Below, in pieces: positions 54,273 through 62,724 of a stretch of DNA of 64,000 nucleotides. Source of the DNA: Thalassococcus arenae (lineage in GTDB: Bacteria; Pseudomonadota; Alphaproteobacteria; Rhodobacterales; Rhodobacteraceae). The position numbers and the translations under genes were made by a program. The notes under the pieces were generated by a model. The model searched no databases. It was not told where the DNA came from and worked only from the letters and a program-made list of their open reading frames with translations. The DNA lies in the NCBI RefSeq assembly GCF_019104745.1, contig NZ_JAHRWL010000002.1, forward strand, positions 818,076 through 882,075. Direction: 5' to 3'. Every line of letters begins with the position of its first letter. Within the stretch, counting starts at the first letter, position 1.

Positions 54273-55925
54273 TCAGGCGCGGCGTTCGCTCATCAGACCC
54301 TTCCAGATCGCGTAGCACATCAACAGCAGAACCACCGTGAAAGGCAGGCCGGTCGAAATCACCATCGCCTGCAGCGAGGTCAGACCGCCGCCGATCAACA
54401 GCGCGATCGCCACCAGCCCCTCGAAGGTGCACCAGAACACCCGCTGCGGCACCGGGGCGTCGATCTTGCCGCCCGCCGTGATCGTGTCGATCACCAGCGA
54501 ACCGCTGTCCGACGACGTGACGAAGAACACGATCACCAGAACGATCCCGACCGTCGACGTGATCGCTGTCAGCGGCAGGCTTTCCAGCATGGCGAACAAC
54601 GACAATTCGGGCCGGTAGGCGTCGATCACGTTGGCCTTGACCGCGCTGGTCTCGGGATTGGCGATCATGTCATTGATCGCCGTGCCACCAAAGACCGCCA
54701 TCCACAGGACGCAGACAAGCGACGGGATGATCAGCACGCAGATGACGAATTCGCGCACCGTGCGGCCACGGCTGACGCGGGCAATGAACATCCCGACAAA
54801 GGGCGACCACGAAATCCACCAGGCCCAGTAGAACGCCGTCCAGCCCTGCATATAGCCGGTATCCTCGCGGCCGAACGGGTTGGACAGCGGGATGACCTCG
54901 CGCGCGTAGGCGCCCAGGCCGGCGACGAACTCGCTCAGGATGGTGCCTGCCCCGGCGGCGAACAGCACGAAGAACAGCAACGCCGCCGCGATCACCATGT
55001 TGATCTCGGACAGCACCTTGACCCCGCCGTCAAGCCCGCGCAGCACCGAGATCAGCGCCACCGCGGTGATGCCGATGATCAGGATCACCTGAACCGTGAT
55101 GCTGCTGGGAATGCCATAGACGTAGTCGAGCCCTGCATTGGCCTGCTGCGCACCGACGCCCAGAGACGTGGCCAGCCCGAACAGCGTGGCGAACACCGCC
55201 AGCGTGTCGATGATGTGGCCCCACCAGCCCCAGACCCGTTCGCCCAGGATCGGGTAGAAGGCCGAACGGATCGACAGCGGCAGCCCCTTGTTGTAGCTGA
55301 ACAGGGCCAGCGCCAGCGCGACGACCGCATAGATCGCCCAGGGGTGCAGCGCCCAATGATACGACGTGGCTGCCAGGGCCATGCGCCGTGCTTCTTCGAC
55401 ATTCGCCGCAATCAGTTGGCCATCCTCGGTGAAGGGGCGCACCGTGCCCAACGGCTCGTCGCCCCAGGGCGTGCCGAAGTAATAGGCCGGTTCCAGAACG
55501 CCGAAGAACATCAGCCCGATGCCCATGCCCGCGGCGAACAGCATCGCGAACCAACCCGGATAGCCGTAATCGGGCGTCGCGTCCGCCCCGCCCAGACGGA
55601 CCGAGCCGACCGGCGTCACGATCAGAATGAGGCAGAAGATGACGAAGATATTGGCCGCCATCAGAAAGAACCAGTCGAAGGTGCTGGTCAGCGTCGGGCG
55701 CAACCAGCCAAAGAACGCCTCGGCCTGCGCCGGTGCGGCCAAGGCGTATGCGACGAAGGCCACAACCGACAAACCCGAGATCAGGAACACCGGGTTGTGG
55801 ATGTCGAGCCCGAACGGACCGATCCTGGTCTCGATATTGTCCTGACCGATCTCGTAGTCGGTTTCGATGATGTCCGCCGAGCCTTCGGGCGCGGGGATTC
55901 CCTGGTTTGTCGTTTCATCGGCCAT
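54273..55925 (-). CDS. BCCT family betaine/carnitine/choline transporter
   Basis: The 550-residue protein has the twelve-helix BCCT plan, with FAAGMGIGLMFFGVLEPAYY (helix 3) and the signature AFYWAWWISWSPFVGMFIAR (helix 8) containing the tryptophans that bind onium groups. Some BCCT carriers import DMSP, and the dmdA-acuI genes lie 0.8-3 kb upstream on the same strand, making DMSP a reasonable candidate substrate; betaine or choline are alternatives. A stress protein gene precedes it by 53 bases and likely shares the transcript. GGGAGG precedes the ATG. Confidence 0.93.
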   Translation of the reverse strand: MADETTNQGIPAPEGSADIIETDYEIGQDNIETRIGPFGLDIHNPVFLISGLSVVAFVAYALAAPAQAEAFFGWLRPTLTSTFDWFFLMAANIFVIFCLILIVTPVGSVRLGGADATPDYGYPGWFAMLFAAGMGIGLMFFGVLEPAYYFGTPWGDEPLGTVRPFTEDGQLIAANVEEARRMALAATSYHWALHPWAIYAVVALALALFSYNKGLPLSIRSAFYPILGERVWGWWGHIIDTLAVFATLFGLATSLGVGAQQANAGLDYVYGIPSSITVQVILIIGITAVALISVLRGLDGGVKVLSEINMVIAAALLFFVLFAAGAGTILSEFVAGLGAYAREVIPLSNPFGREDTGYMQGWTAFYWAWWISWSPFVGMFIARVSRGRTVREFVICVLIIPSLVCVLWMAVFGGTAINDMIANPETSAVKANVIDAYRPELSLFAMLESLPLTAITSTVGIVLVIVFFVTSSDSGSLVIDTITAGGKIDAPVPQRVFWCTFEGLVAIALLIGGGLTSLQAMVISTGLPFTVVLLLMCYAIWKGLMSERRA

Positions 55926-55978
55926 TTCGGCCTCCCTGTTTTTTGTAGCGGTTTCGCGCGGTTTCCCGAGAGCCGGGC

Positions 55979-56395
55979 TCAGCCGCGCACCACGAAGACC
56001 GAACAGCGCGCGTGTTCGGCGATCTTTCCACCGTTGGACGGCCAGACATAGTCCAACAACCCGGGGATATGGCTTTGCATCACCACGAGGTCGGCGCCGG
56101 TGTCGTCCACCGCCTTCATCAGTGCATCGTCCACCTCGGTGGTGGGGTCGTGGGCGACGACCGGGTGGGCCGAAGCGCTCAGCCCCCTGCCCGACGTCTG
56201 TTCGGCCGCGAAGGCCGACAGTTTCCTGCCGTATTCGGCCGGCGTGTGCGCCACCGATGACGGTGTGCCCGATGTCACGCCGACATAAACCAGTTCGGCC
56301 CCGTAATGCGCCGCAAGATCCACGGCGCAATCCAGCGCCCGCTGCAATCGCTCGCGATGCGCCAGGTCCACCGGTACCATTATTTTCCTGAACAT
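55979..56395 (-). CDS. Universal stress protein (UspA family)
   Basis: The 138-residue protein has the Usp alpha/beta fold: KIMVPVDLAHRERLQRALD at the start and a C-terminal VMQSHIPGLLDYVWPSNGGKI with the GX(9)G-S/N nucleotide-binding pattern altered. USPs next to transporters often tune them. The ATG at 56395 follows GGAGGGAGGGA. It is upstream of, and probably co-transcribed with, the BCCT gene. Confidence 0.92.
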   Translation of the reverse strand: MFRKIMVPVDLAHRERLQRALDCAVDLAAHYGAELVYVGVTSGTPSSVAHTPAEYGRKLSAFAAEQTSGRGLSASAHPVVAHDPTTEVDDALMKAVDDTGADLVVMQSHIPGLLDYVWPSNGGKIAEHARCSVFVVRG

Positions 56396-56686
56396 TCGGT
56401 CCCTCCCTCCGGCAATTCTTGCGGATGTCCCCGATGGCAACGGTGTCGCCCGGGGCTTGGTTCCATCGTTTACCCTAGAACAGGAACGCCGAAATTGAAA
56501 CACGTCCACGGTGTGCCCGCCGGTCCGGGGGCCAAAAGCGACATGCGTGGAGCATGCAGGCGCGTATCGCGCGCGCCGACTCGATGCCGGCATGCGGCAG
56601 GGCGCAGCGGCCTGTGCCCGGCTCCTGGGCACCGGGCGGCGTTTGCCGCGACCGGCGGGGACGCCGGTCGCAGATGCGGCGCCGGT
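56396..56686. other. Intergenic region between acuI and the usp-BCCT operon
   Basis: A 291-base gap on the minus strand. It contains the acuI-side hairpin at 56648-56671 and must hold the usp promoter. I see no small gene in it. Confidence 0.45.
56648..56671 (-). terminator. Hairpin downstream of acuI
   Basis: A perfect 10-bp stem GCGACCGGCG (56648-56657) and CGCCGGTCGC (56662-56671) closes a GGGA loop. It starts 16 bases after the acuI stop on the minus strand. No T-run follows, so termination may be factor-assisted. Confidence 0.6.
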
Positions 56687-57682
56687 TCAGGCGTTGACGT
56701 CGACCACCACGCGGCCCTTGACCTGACCCTTGAGGATGTCGGCACCGAGGCCCGGCAGATCGGCCAGCGTGGCGGGGTGCACCATCGCTTCGAGCTTGGT
56801 CATCGGCAGGTCGCGGGCGATCCGCTCCCAGGCGCGCAGGCGGTTGTCGTAGGGCTGCATGACGCTGTCGATGCCCAGCAGGTTCACCCCGCGCAAAAGA
56901 AACGGCACGACGGTCGCGGGCAGACCCGCCCCGCCAGCCAGGCCGACCGCGGCCACCGAGGCGCCGTATTTCATCTGCCCCAGCACGCGGGCCAGCATCG
57001 CTCCGCCGACGGCATCGACGCAGCCCGTCCAGGTCTCGGATTCCAGAGGCCGCTTGACGGTCTCGTTGATCTCTTCGCGCGGCACGATCTGCGTGGCGCC
57101 GAGATCCCTCAGATAGGCCTCGGTCTCGGGCCGGCCGGTCACCGCCGCGACCTCGTGGCCCAGCTTGGCCAGGATCGCCGTGGCGACCGATCCCACGCCG
57201 CCCGCGGCACCCGTCACCAGGACCGGACCGTGACCCGGCTTCAGGCCGTGATCCTCCAGCGCCATCACCGCCAGCATCGCGGTAAAGCCGGCCGTGCCCA
57301 CCGCCATGGCCTGCCGGGTATCCAACCCCTCGGGCAGCGGCACCAGCCAGTCGGCCTTGACCCGCGCCTTCTGCGAATAGCCGCCCCAATGCGCCTCGCC
57401 GACGCGCCAGCCGGTCAGCACGACCTTGTCGCCGGGCTTGTAGCGGGCGTCGTCGGATGTCTCGACCGTGCCGGCGAAATCGATGCCCGGCACATGCGGA
57501 TACTTGCGCACCAGCCCGCCCCCCGGCCCGATGCACAGCCCGTCCTTGTAGTTGACGGTGGAATACTCGACGGCGACCGTCACCTCGGCCTGGGGCAGAT
57601 CGCCCATCTCGAGCGTTTCCACCGCGGCGGATGTCTTGCCGCTGTCCTCGTCCTTGCGGACCACCAATGCCTTGAAGCTCAT
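56687..57682 (-). CDS. acuI: Acryloyl-CoA reductase (AcuI)
   Basis: The 331-residue zinc-independent MDR-type reductase converts toxic acryloyl-CoA to propionyl-CoA with NADPH. It has TVNYKDGLCIGPGGGLVRKY, PGIDFAGTVETS and the nucleotide motif VTGAAGGVGSVATAIL. In Rhodobacterales acuI lies immediately downstream of dmdA, exactly as here (85 bases apart), so it can be named with confidence. The ATG at 57682 begins the family sequence. An intergenic element with a hairpin lies between the two genes. Confidence 0.95.
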   Translation of the reverse strand: MSFKALVVRKDEDSGKTSAAVETLEMGDLPQAEVTVAVEYSTVNYKDGLCIGPGGGLVRKYPHVPGIDFAGTVETSDDARYKPGDKVVLTGWRVGEAHWGGYSQKARVKADWLVPLPEGLDTRQAMAVGTAGFTAMLAVMALEDHGLKPGHGPVLVTGAAGGVGSVATAILAKLGHEVAAVTGRPETEAYLRDLGATQIVPREEINETVKRPLESETWTGCVDAVGGAMLARVLGQMKYGASVAAVGLAGGAGLPATVVPFLLRGVNLLGIDSVMQPYDNRLRAWERIARDLPMTKLEAMVHPATLADLPGLGADILKGQVKGRVVVDVNA

Positions 57683-57697
57683 CGTCTTTCTCCCTGT

Positions 57698-57747
57698 CTT
57701 CATCTTGCCGGGTAAACTCCGGGGAGCGCGAGGGGCTGGCCCCTCGC
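57698..57747 (-). repeat. Intergenic element, copy 4, with hairpin
   Basis: On the minus strand: 8-bp hairpin GCGAGGGG/CCCCTCGC with a 4-base loop (57728-57747), then CTCCCCGGAGTTTACC and CAAGATGAAG. Same plan as the element at 34855-34919. It lies between dmdA and acuI and may partly terminate or stabilise the upstream mRNA. Confidence 0.72.
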
Positions 57748-57767
57748 ATCCGCCCGCGCCATCCGCG

Positions 57768-58868
57768 TCAGATCCAGAACGCCTCGCGCACGCGGGCCGC
57801 GCGCGGGCCGTCCGGCGTGTCCACCCGCAACTCGGTGCCGGCATCCCAATGCGTCATCCGTACCATGCCGATCGCCACACCGGTGCCGAAATCCGGGCTG
57901 TTGGCGGCGCTGGTCACGCGGCCCACCCGCTTGTCGCCGTCCATCAACGGCCAGAACCGGTCGCAACCCGGCACGGGGCCCTCGATCTCGATGGCGCGGA
58001 TCTGGCGCACCGGGCCGTCTGTCGCCACCCGCAGCAGCGCGTCACGGCCGACGCAGCCGATGGCGGTGGCGGTGTTGCAGAACCGGCCCAACCCGCATTC
58101 ATGCGGCGTGTTGGTGCGGTCCATGTCGTTGCCGTAGCTCAGCAGCCCGCCCTCGATCCTTTCGATCAGGTTGGGACAGCCGGCGCGCACGTCCAGGTCG
58201 CGCCCGGCTTCCATCAGCGCGTTCCACAGCGGCATCCCGGCATCGGTGCCGTCGACATAGATCTCGAACCCACCCTGCTTGGAATAGCCCGACCGCGCGA
58301 CGACATGGCTGCGGCCCTGGAACTCGAACCAGCCGAAGCGGAAGAACCGGATGTCGCGCACCGCATCGCCAAAGACCCGCGCCATCAGATCGTCCGACTT
58401 CGGCCCCTGCACCGCCAGCGGAGACACATCCGGTTCGTCGATCAGCACATCGAGGCGATAGCCATAGGCGATGCCCTTGACCCAAAGCAGCAGATCGCTG
58501 TCGGCGATCGAGATCCACCAACGGTCCTCGGCCAGCTTGACGGCAACGGGGTCGTTCAGCATGCCGCCGGTCTCGTCGACGATGGGCACGTAGAAACACT
58601 GCCCGGGCAGCATCCCGCGCAGGTCGCGCGGCGTCAGCATCTGCATCAGGCGCGCGGCGTCGGGCCCGCGCAGTTCGACCTGGCGTTCGCAGGCCACGTC
58701 CCAGACCTGCACCGCCTCTTTCAGGTGCCGGTAATCTTCCTCGACCGAATGAAAGACCGTGGGCAGCAGCATGTGGTTGTAGACCGTGTATCCCTTGACG
58801 CCGGCGGCTTCGACGCCGTCGGAAAAAGGGGTCCTGCGCAGGCGCCGGGACGGGGAAATCAATGCCAT
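57768..58868 (-). CDS. dmdA: DMSP demethylase
   Basis: DmdA moves a methyl group from dimethylsulfoniopropionate to tetrahydrofolate, giving methylmercaptopropionate. The 366-residue GcvT-fold protein closely resembles the Ruegeria enzyme: SRRLRRTPFSDGVEAAGVKG, YTVYNHMLLPTVF, VWDVACERQV, DPVAVKLAEDRWW and ARSGYSKQGGFEIYV are all present. That distinguishes it from ordinary aminomethyltransferases. The start overlaps the end of the DinB gene by 10 bases. It is the fourth gene of an apparent DUF2182-DUF1326-dinB-dmdA-acuI operon. Confidence 0.95.
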   Translation of the reverse strand: MALISPSRRLRRTPFSDGVEAAGVKGYTVYNHMLLPTVFHSVEEDYRHLKEAVQVWDVACERQVELRGPDAARLMQMLTPRDLRGMLPGQCFYVPIVDETGGMLNDPVAVKLAEDRWWISIADSDLLLWVKGIAYGYRLDVLIDEPDVSPLAVQGPKSDDLMARVFGDAVRDIRFFRFGWFEFQGRSHVVARSGYSKQGGFEIYVDGTDAGMPLWNALMEAGRDLDVRAGCPNLIERIEGGLLSYGNDMDRTNTPHECGLGRFCNTATAIGCVGRDALLRVATDGPVRQIRAIEIEGPVPGCDRFWPLMDGDKRVGRVTSAANSPDFGTGVAIGMVRMTHWDAGTELRVDTPDGPRAARVREAFWI

Positions 58869-59392
58869 TCCGGAACCTCGTCTGGCATGAAGGGAATGTC
58901 GGTGTCGTGGGTCCTGACCCCGAACGCGGTCAGCATCGCGTGGACCTGCCCGCGATGATGGGTCTGGTGGTTGAACAGCTGCATCACGCAGACCGCGCGG
59001 GGCTTGGTCATGTCGCGTTGCAGCGCCTTGGAATACCAGCTGAGATCGCCCTCGAAATCGCCCTGTTCGGTGGACCACGCCCAGGACGCGAGACGCGCAT
59101 CGAGTTTCGGCCGCTCGGCCATCATCGTGGGCCAGTCGTAGAGCGTGGCCCAGTCGAGTTGCGACAACGCGACATCGGGCAACGGATCGGGCCCCGGCCC
59201 GCCGTCGAACCGCGCGACCCAAAGCGTGTCGCCCCAGAAAAGATGCGCCAGCGTGGCATGGATCGAGCCAAAGAAGGCGCCGCGGTCGGCGCGCCGCTCC
59301 TCCTCGCTCAGCCCGTTGGCGGCGGCGAACATCCACTGGTTCTGCCAGGCGTTGTAGCGCGCCATCATGCGCGCGTAGTCGGGCGAGATCAT
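58859..59392 (-). CDS. DinB family protein
   Basis: The 177-residue four-helix protein has the DinB metal triad: a histidine in FFGSIHATLAHLFWGD and two in LFNHQTHHRGQVHAMLTAFG. Family members are thiol-dependent S-transferases or of unknown role, and unrelated to DNA polymerase IV. It overlaps DUF1326 (ATGA) upstream and dmdA (10 bases) downstream, so it is co-translated with dmdA, pointing to a role in DMSP or methyl-thiol handling. Confidence 0.88.
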   Translation of the reverse strand: MISPDYARMMARYNAWQNQWMFAAANGLSEEERRADRGAFFGSIHATLAHLFWGDTLWVARFDGGPGPDPLPDVALSQLDWATLYDWPTMMAERPKLDARLASWAWSTEQGDFEGDLSWYSKALQRDMTKPRAVCVMQLFNHQTHHRGQVHAMLTAFGVRTHDTDIPFMPDEVPEWH

Positions 59393-60102
59393 TTGCCGCC
59401 CGCGCTGCCGGACCAGTCGATCGGGCAGATTTCGGCCGACTTGCCGCCGAAATCCCAGACATGGCCGAAATCGCGCACCTTCGACTTGGTGCCGCGCGCG
59501 GCGATGATGTCGGGGCCCATCCAGTACTTGGAGTTCGAGATCATCACCGGATGGTCGGGGCTTGCGCCTTCGATCATCTCGATCTCGCCCTGGATCTTGC
59601 GGCCCACGTAAAGACCGCGCTTGGTGCCCTCGCGCACGATCTCGACCTTTTCGCGTTCGGCCGAGATGATGTCGCTGACGAGCATGGTGAACAGCCCCGT
59701 AGTGCCGCCGGCCTGGCCCGAGAAGATGCGCAGGATGCCATTGTAGGCCTTGCCGCTGGCGCGTTCGTCGACATAGGCCGCGACCTGCCAGCCGCCTTCG
59801 GCCATGCGGCCGGGAATATAGACCATCAGGCCGACATTCAGCCCCGCCAGGCTTTCGCCCTCGTAATGCCCCTCGTCGATGGCGATGGCCATCCAGGCCT
59901 TGCAATCGCCTTCGGTCGGCTCGTGCTTGCCCAGGCTGACAACGCAGGGACAGAAGACGGTGCACGAGCAGTTGAGGAACAGCTCGCCCTTGATCGCCCA
60001 GTCGGTCGGGTTCATCTGCCGCCGCTTTGGGTTCTGCATCCGTTGATCGATCCGCTGGCTGATCGGCAACCTGTCGGCGTCGGGGCGTTTGGTGGGTGCC
60101 AT
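59389..60102 (-). CDS. DUF1326 protein
   Basis: The 237-residue protein has the DUF1326 core IKGELFLNCSCTVFCPCVVS, with a CxCx4CxC cysteine cluster, followed by DEGHYEGESLAGLNVG and GRKIQGEIEMIEG. The cysteines suggest metal or redox binding. DUF1326 and DUF2182 genes are commonly adjacent, as here. GGAGGATAAGAC before the ATG at 60102 supports this start, although the family core begins 30 residues in. The stop overlaps the DinB start. Confidence 0.88.
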   Translation of the reverse strand: MAPTKRPDADRLPISQRIDQRMQNPKRRQMNPTDWAIKGELFLNCSCTVFCPCVVSLGKHEPTEGDCKAWMAIAIDEGHYEGESLAGLNVGLMVYIPGRMAEGGWQVAAYVDERASGKAYNGILRIFSGQAGGTTGLFTMLVSDIISAEREKVEIVREGTKRGLYVGRKIQGEIEMIEGASPDHPVMISNSKYWMGPDIIAARGTKSKVRDFGHVWDFGGKSAEICPIDWSGSAGGK

Positions 60103-60105
60103 GTC

Positions 60106-60894
60106 TTATCCTCCGGTCATCATCGGCCAGGCCAGGACGGCCAGACCGCCCGCGATCAGCGCGACACCGGCGGGTTTCATCACCCGGTGGCCGATCTGCG
60201 GCAATTTCTCAAGAACCATGAACGCCGTGGCGAGACCCATCCACAACAGGCTCATCACCCCGCCGACGAAACCGAGCGCCATGAAACCCCAGCAGCAGCC
60301 GACGCAATAGGCGCCAAGGTTCAGTCCCATGCGCAATCCGCCCATGCCGCCCGGGCGCCAATGGCCCAGGAAATAGGTCATGGGCGCGTGGCAGACGCCG
60401 TGGCAAACCTCCTTGGCACGGGTGAACTGGAACGCGCCGACGACGATCAGCAGCCCAGCTTGAAAGGCGCGCGTGATGCCGATCCCCAGCATGTCGATCA
60501 CACCGCCGAACAGAAGCGCCAGTTGCACACCCGCGATCAGCGCGGCAAACCCGACCCAGACGGCGAAATATCCGGCAACCAGCCCAAGCCAGCCCGCGAT
60601 GCTGCCATTGGCGCTGTGCATCAGGTCTTCGTAGGCGCGCAAGGTCGGCACCATCGTGGGCAGCATCATCGCCGCCATCATCGCGGCCCACATCCAGAAC
60701 AGCGGCCCGAACCGTGCCATCGGCATGTCCATCGGCATCCGCGGGTCCATGCCGCGCATCGCCTCAGCCATGGCGTCAGGCCGGCCGATCCAGTCCAGGC
60801 CCATGCCCGTCGCCATCAGGTAAAGCCAGGCCCAGGCCGCCAGAATCGCACCGAAGAAGGCCAGCCATGCTGCGCTTCTCAGGACCGGATTCAT
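60106..60894 (-). CDS. DUF2182 membrane protein (putative metal-binding)
   Basis: The 262-residue protein has about six membrane helices and methionine/histidine/cysteine clusters: MDPRMPMDMPM, MWAAMMAAMMLPTMVPTLR, KEVCHGVCHAPMTYF and YCVGCCWGFMAL. Such residues suggest copper or another soft metal. It heads the operon containing dmdA and diverges from the FadR-type regulator across a 59-base operator region. Confidence 0.88.
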   Translation of the reverse strand: MNPVLRSAAWLAFFGAILAAWAWLYLMATGMGLDWIGRPDAMAEAMRGMDPRMPMDMPMARFGPLFWMWAAMMAAMMLPTMVPTLRAYEDLMHSANGSIAGWLGLVAGYFAVWVGFAALIAGVQLALLFGGVIDMLGIGITRAFQAGLLIVVGAFQFTRAKEVCHGVCHAPMTYFLGHWRPGGMGGLRMGLNLGAYCVGCCWGFMALGFVGGVMSLLWMGLATAFMVLEKLPQIGHRVMKPAGVALIAGGLAVLAWPMMTGG

Positions 60895-60915
60895 CGCTGC
60901 CCTCCCCGACTCGAC

Positions 60916-60953
60916 TTGACGGGATAATTGTCAGACAATTAAATGTCTGACAA
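60916..60953. promoter_or_regulatory. Operator between DUF2182 operon and GntR gene
   Basis: TTGTCAGACA (60928-60937) and its exact inverted copy TGTCTGACAA (60944-60953) are separated by 6 bases; the first arm also lies in a 15-base palindrome, AATTGTCAGACAATT (60926-60940). This is the size expected of a FadR/GntR dimer site (TTGTC-N-GACAA). It abuts the GntR start codon and should control both directions. Confidence 0.82.
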
Positions 60954-61697
60954 ATGAAAATTGACCCAAAAGCCACGTCTGACCTGTCAGCCCAGATCGC
61001 CGAGGCGATCCGCGACGCCATCGTGTCGGGCAAGCTGATCGTCGACGAACGCCTGCCATCCGAGGCCGAACTGGCCGAGCAATTCGCCGTCAGCCGCACC
61101 ACCGTGCGCGAGGCGCTGAAACGGCTGGCGGCGCAATCGCTGATCCGCACGCAGCGTGGTGCCTTCGGCGGGGCGTTCGTCAACCGGATCACCTTCGAGG
61201 CCGCGCATGGCCAGCAGATCACCACCGCGACGCTGCTTCTGTCGATGAACGAGGTCGATTTCGACACCGCCTGCGAAGCGCGCTTTGCGCTGGAACGGGC
61301 CTGCGCGCCGCTGTCGGCGGCGCGGCGCAGCGCAGATCACCTGGCCACCATGCGCGCCGAAATCCACCGCCAGGGTCAGCAAGGGCTGAGCGACGAGGCG
61401 TTCTGCGCCTCGGACGTGACCTTTCACCGGGCATTGGTGGACGGGGCGCAGAACCCGGTTCTGTCCTACCACCTGGCCGGCGCGGTCGAGGCGATGCAGC
61501 CGCTGATGAACATGATCACCTTCACCGCCCGGTCGCGGGCCGAGATCATCGCCCGCCACGTCGCCATCGCCGATGCGGTCGAGGCCGGGGACGGCACCGC
61601 CGCCGAGGCCGGGCTGGCCGATCTGTGCCGCTATACCCAGGGTCTGGCCGCGCATGTGCTGGAAGAACGGCGCAAGCGCGATGCGGCCAAGGTCTGA
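60954..61697 (+). CDS. GntR/FadR-type transcriptional regulator
   Basis: The 247-residue protein has an N-terminal winged helix (LPSEAELAEQFAVSRTTVRE, about 34-53) and a C-terminal FCD ligand-binding domain with metal-ligand segments DVTFHRALV and RHVAIADAVE. FCD regulators sense small carboxylates. The ATG at 60954 is right at the end of an inverted-repeat operator and has no ribosome binding site, so the mRNA may be leaderless and autoregulated. Divergence from the DUF2182-dmdA operon makes it the likely regulator of that operon. Confidence 0.93.
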   Translation: MKIDPKATSDLSAQIAEAIRDAIVSGKLIVDERLPSEAELAEQFAVSRTTVREALKRLAAQSLIRTQRGAFGGAFVNRITFEAAHGQQITTATLLLSMNEVDFDTACEARFALERACAPLSAARRSADHLATMRAEIHRQGQQGLSDEAFCASDVTFHRALVDGAQNPVLSYHLAGAVEAMQPLMNMITFTARSRAEIIARHVAIADAVEAGDGTAAEAGLADLCRYTQGLAAHVLEERRKRDAAKV

Positions 61698-61748
61698 CGC
61701 GCGCCGATCACCCTGTTCGCCGCCGGTCCGGCCTGCCAGAGTGACCGC

Positions 61749-62633
61749 ATGAGCCAGATCAACCTCGACCAGCTGAACGCCTTTCTGCACGTCGTCCGCC
61801 TGGGCGGCGTCACCAAGGCCGCCGAGGCGCTGCACCTGACCCAGCCCGCGGTGACCGCGCGCATCCGCAATCTCGAGGCCAGCATCGGCGCGGCGCTGTT
61901 CGACCGGCACGGGGGCGGCCTGCGACTGACCAAGCGGGGCGAGATGCTGTTGGGCTATGCCGAACAGTTCGAACGGCTGACCGGCCTTGTCCAGCGCGAC
62001 ATCACCGCGCCCGAAGGCGTCGAGGGGCGGTTGCGGCTGGGCGTGTCCGAGACCATCGCGCAATGCTGGCTGCCCGACCTCATCTACCGCCTGCACGGAT
62101 TGTATCCGCGGCTCGAGATCGAACTGCATGTCGATATCTCGATCAACCTGCGCGCGGCCCTGCTGGACCGCGCACTGGACCTGGCCGTGTTGCTGGGCCC
62201 GGTGTCGGAGTTTTCGGTCGACAATGTCGATCTTCCGGGTTTCGACCTGGCGTGGTACGTGTCGGCCAAGGCGCCGGCGCGGTCCGATCCGGCCGGCCAT
62301 TTGCAGCGCCCGGTCCTGACCTATGCCCGCCAGACCCGTCCCTACCGCGAATTGAAGAAGTTGTTGCAGGATCACATCGGCCCGGGCGTCACGCTTTTCC
62401 CGTCCTCATCGCTGTCGGCCTGTTTCCGGCTGGTCGAGGCCGATCTGGGTGTCGCTGCCCTGCCGCGCGCCCTGGGCCGCGATTTCGTTGCCAAAGGCAC
62501 GATCCGCGAATTCGACCCCGGCTGGGTGCCGCCGCCGTTGCATTTCACCGCGTCCTACCTGGCCGATCCGCACAGCCCGATGATCGAAACCGCCGCCCGC
62601 ATGGCCCGCGAGGTGGCGCGGGATTACGCCTGA
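61749..62633 (+). CDS. LysR-type transcriptional regulator
   Basis: The 294-residue protein has the LysR helix-turn-helix (LGGVTKAAEALHLTQPAVTA, about 18-37) and a periplasmic-binding-protein-like effector domain. It lies 91 bases upstream of the DUF1445 hydro-lyase gene, on the same strand, not divergently. The intergenic region holds TATGCATA within a larger dyad that could be its target. Its ligand is unknown. Confidence 0.92.
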   Translation: MSQINLDQLNAFLHVVRLGGVTKAAEALHLTQPAVTARIRNLEASIGAALFDRHGGGLRLTKRGEMLLGYAEQFERLTGLVQRDITAPEGVEGRLRLGVSETIAQCWLPDLIYRLHGLYPRLEIELHVDISINLRAALLDRALDLAVLLGPVSEFSVDNVDLPGFDLAWYVSAKAPARSDPAGHLQRPVLTYARQTRPYRELKKLLQDHIGPGVTLFPSSSLSACFRLVEADLGVAALPRALGRDFVAKGTIREFDPGWVPPPLHFTASYLADPHSPMIETAARMAREVARDYA

Positions 62634-62642
62634 CATAGATTT

Positions 62643-62657
62643 CGCTTATGCATAGCG
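62643..62657 (+). promoter_or_regulatory. Possible LysR target dyad
   Basis: CGCTTATGCATAGCG is nearly palindromic around TATGCATA, with the CATAG half also at 62633-62637. It lies between lysR and the hydro-lyase gene. Sequence form fits a LysR site but is not proof. Confidence 0.4.
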
Positions 62658-62724
62658 CGTAAATATTTGAATTGGATTTTATCAAGGCGCGGTGTCATGC
62701 CTGTTGGCAACAGGGGGATGCCGA

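Noticed and set aside
51423-56051. A 1542-codon open frame on the plus strand
   Set aside because: It lies antisense to the Cfa-downstream photolyase, aminotransferase and BCCT genes, all with recognisable motifs. Long antisense frames are expected in high G+C DNA.
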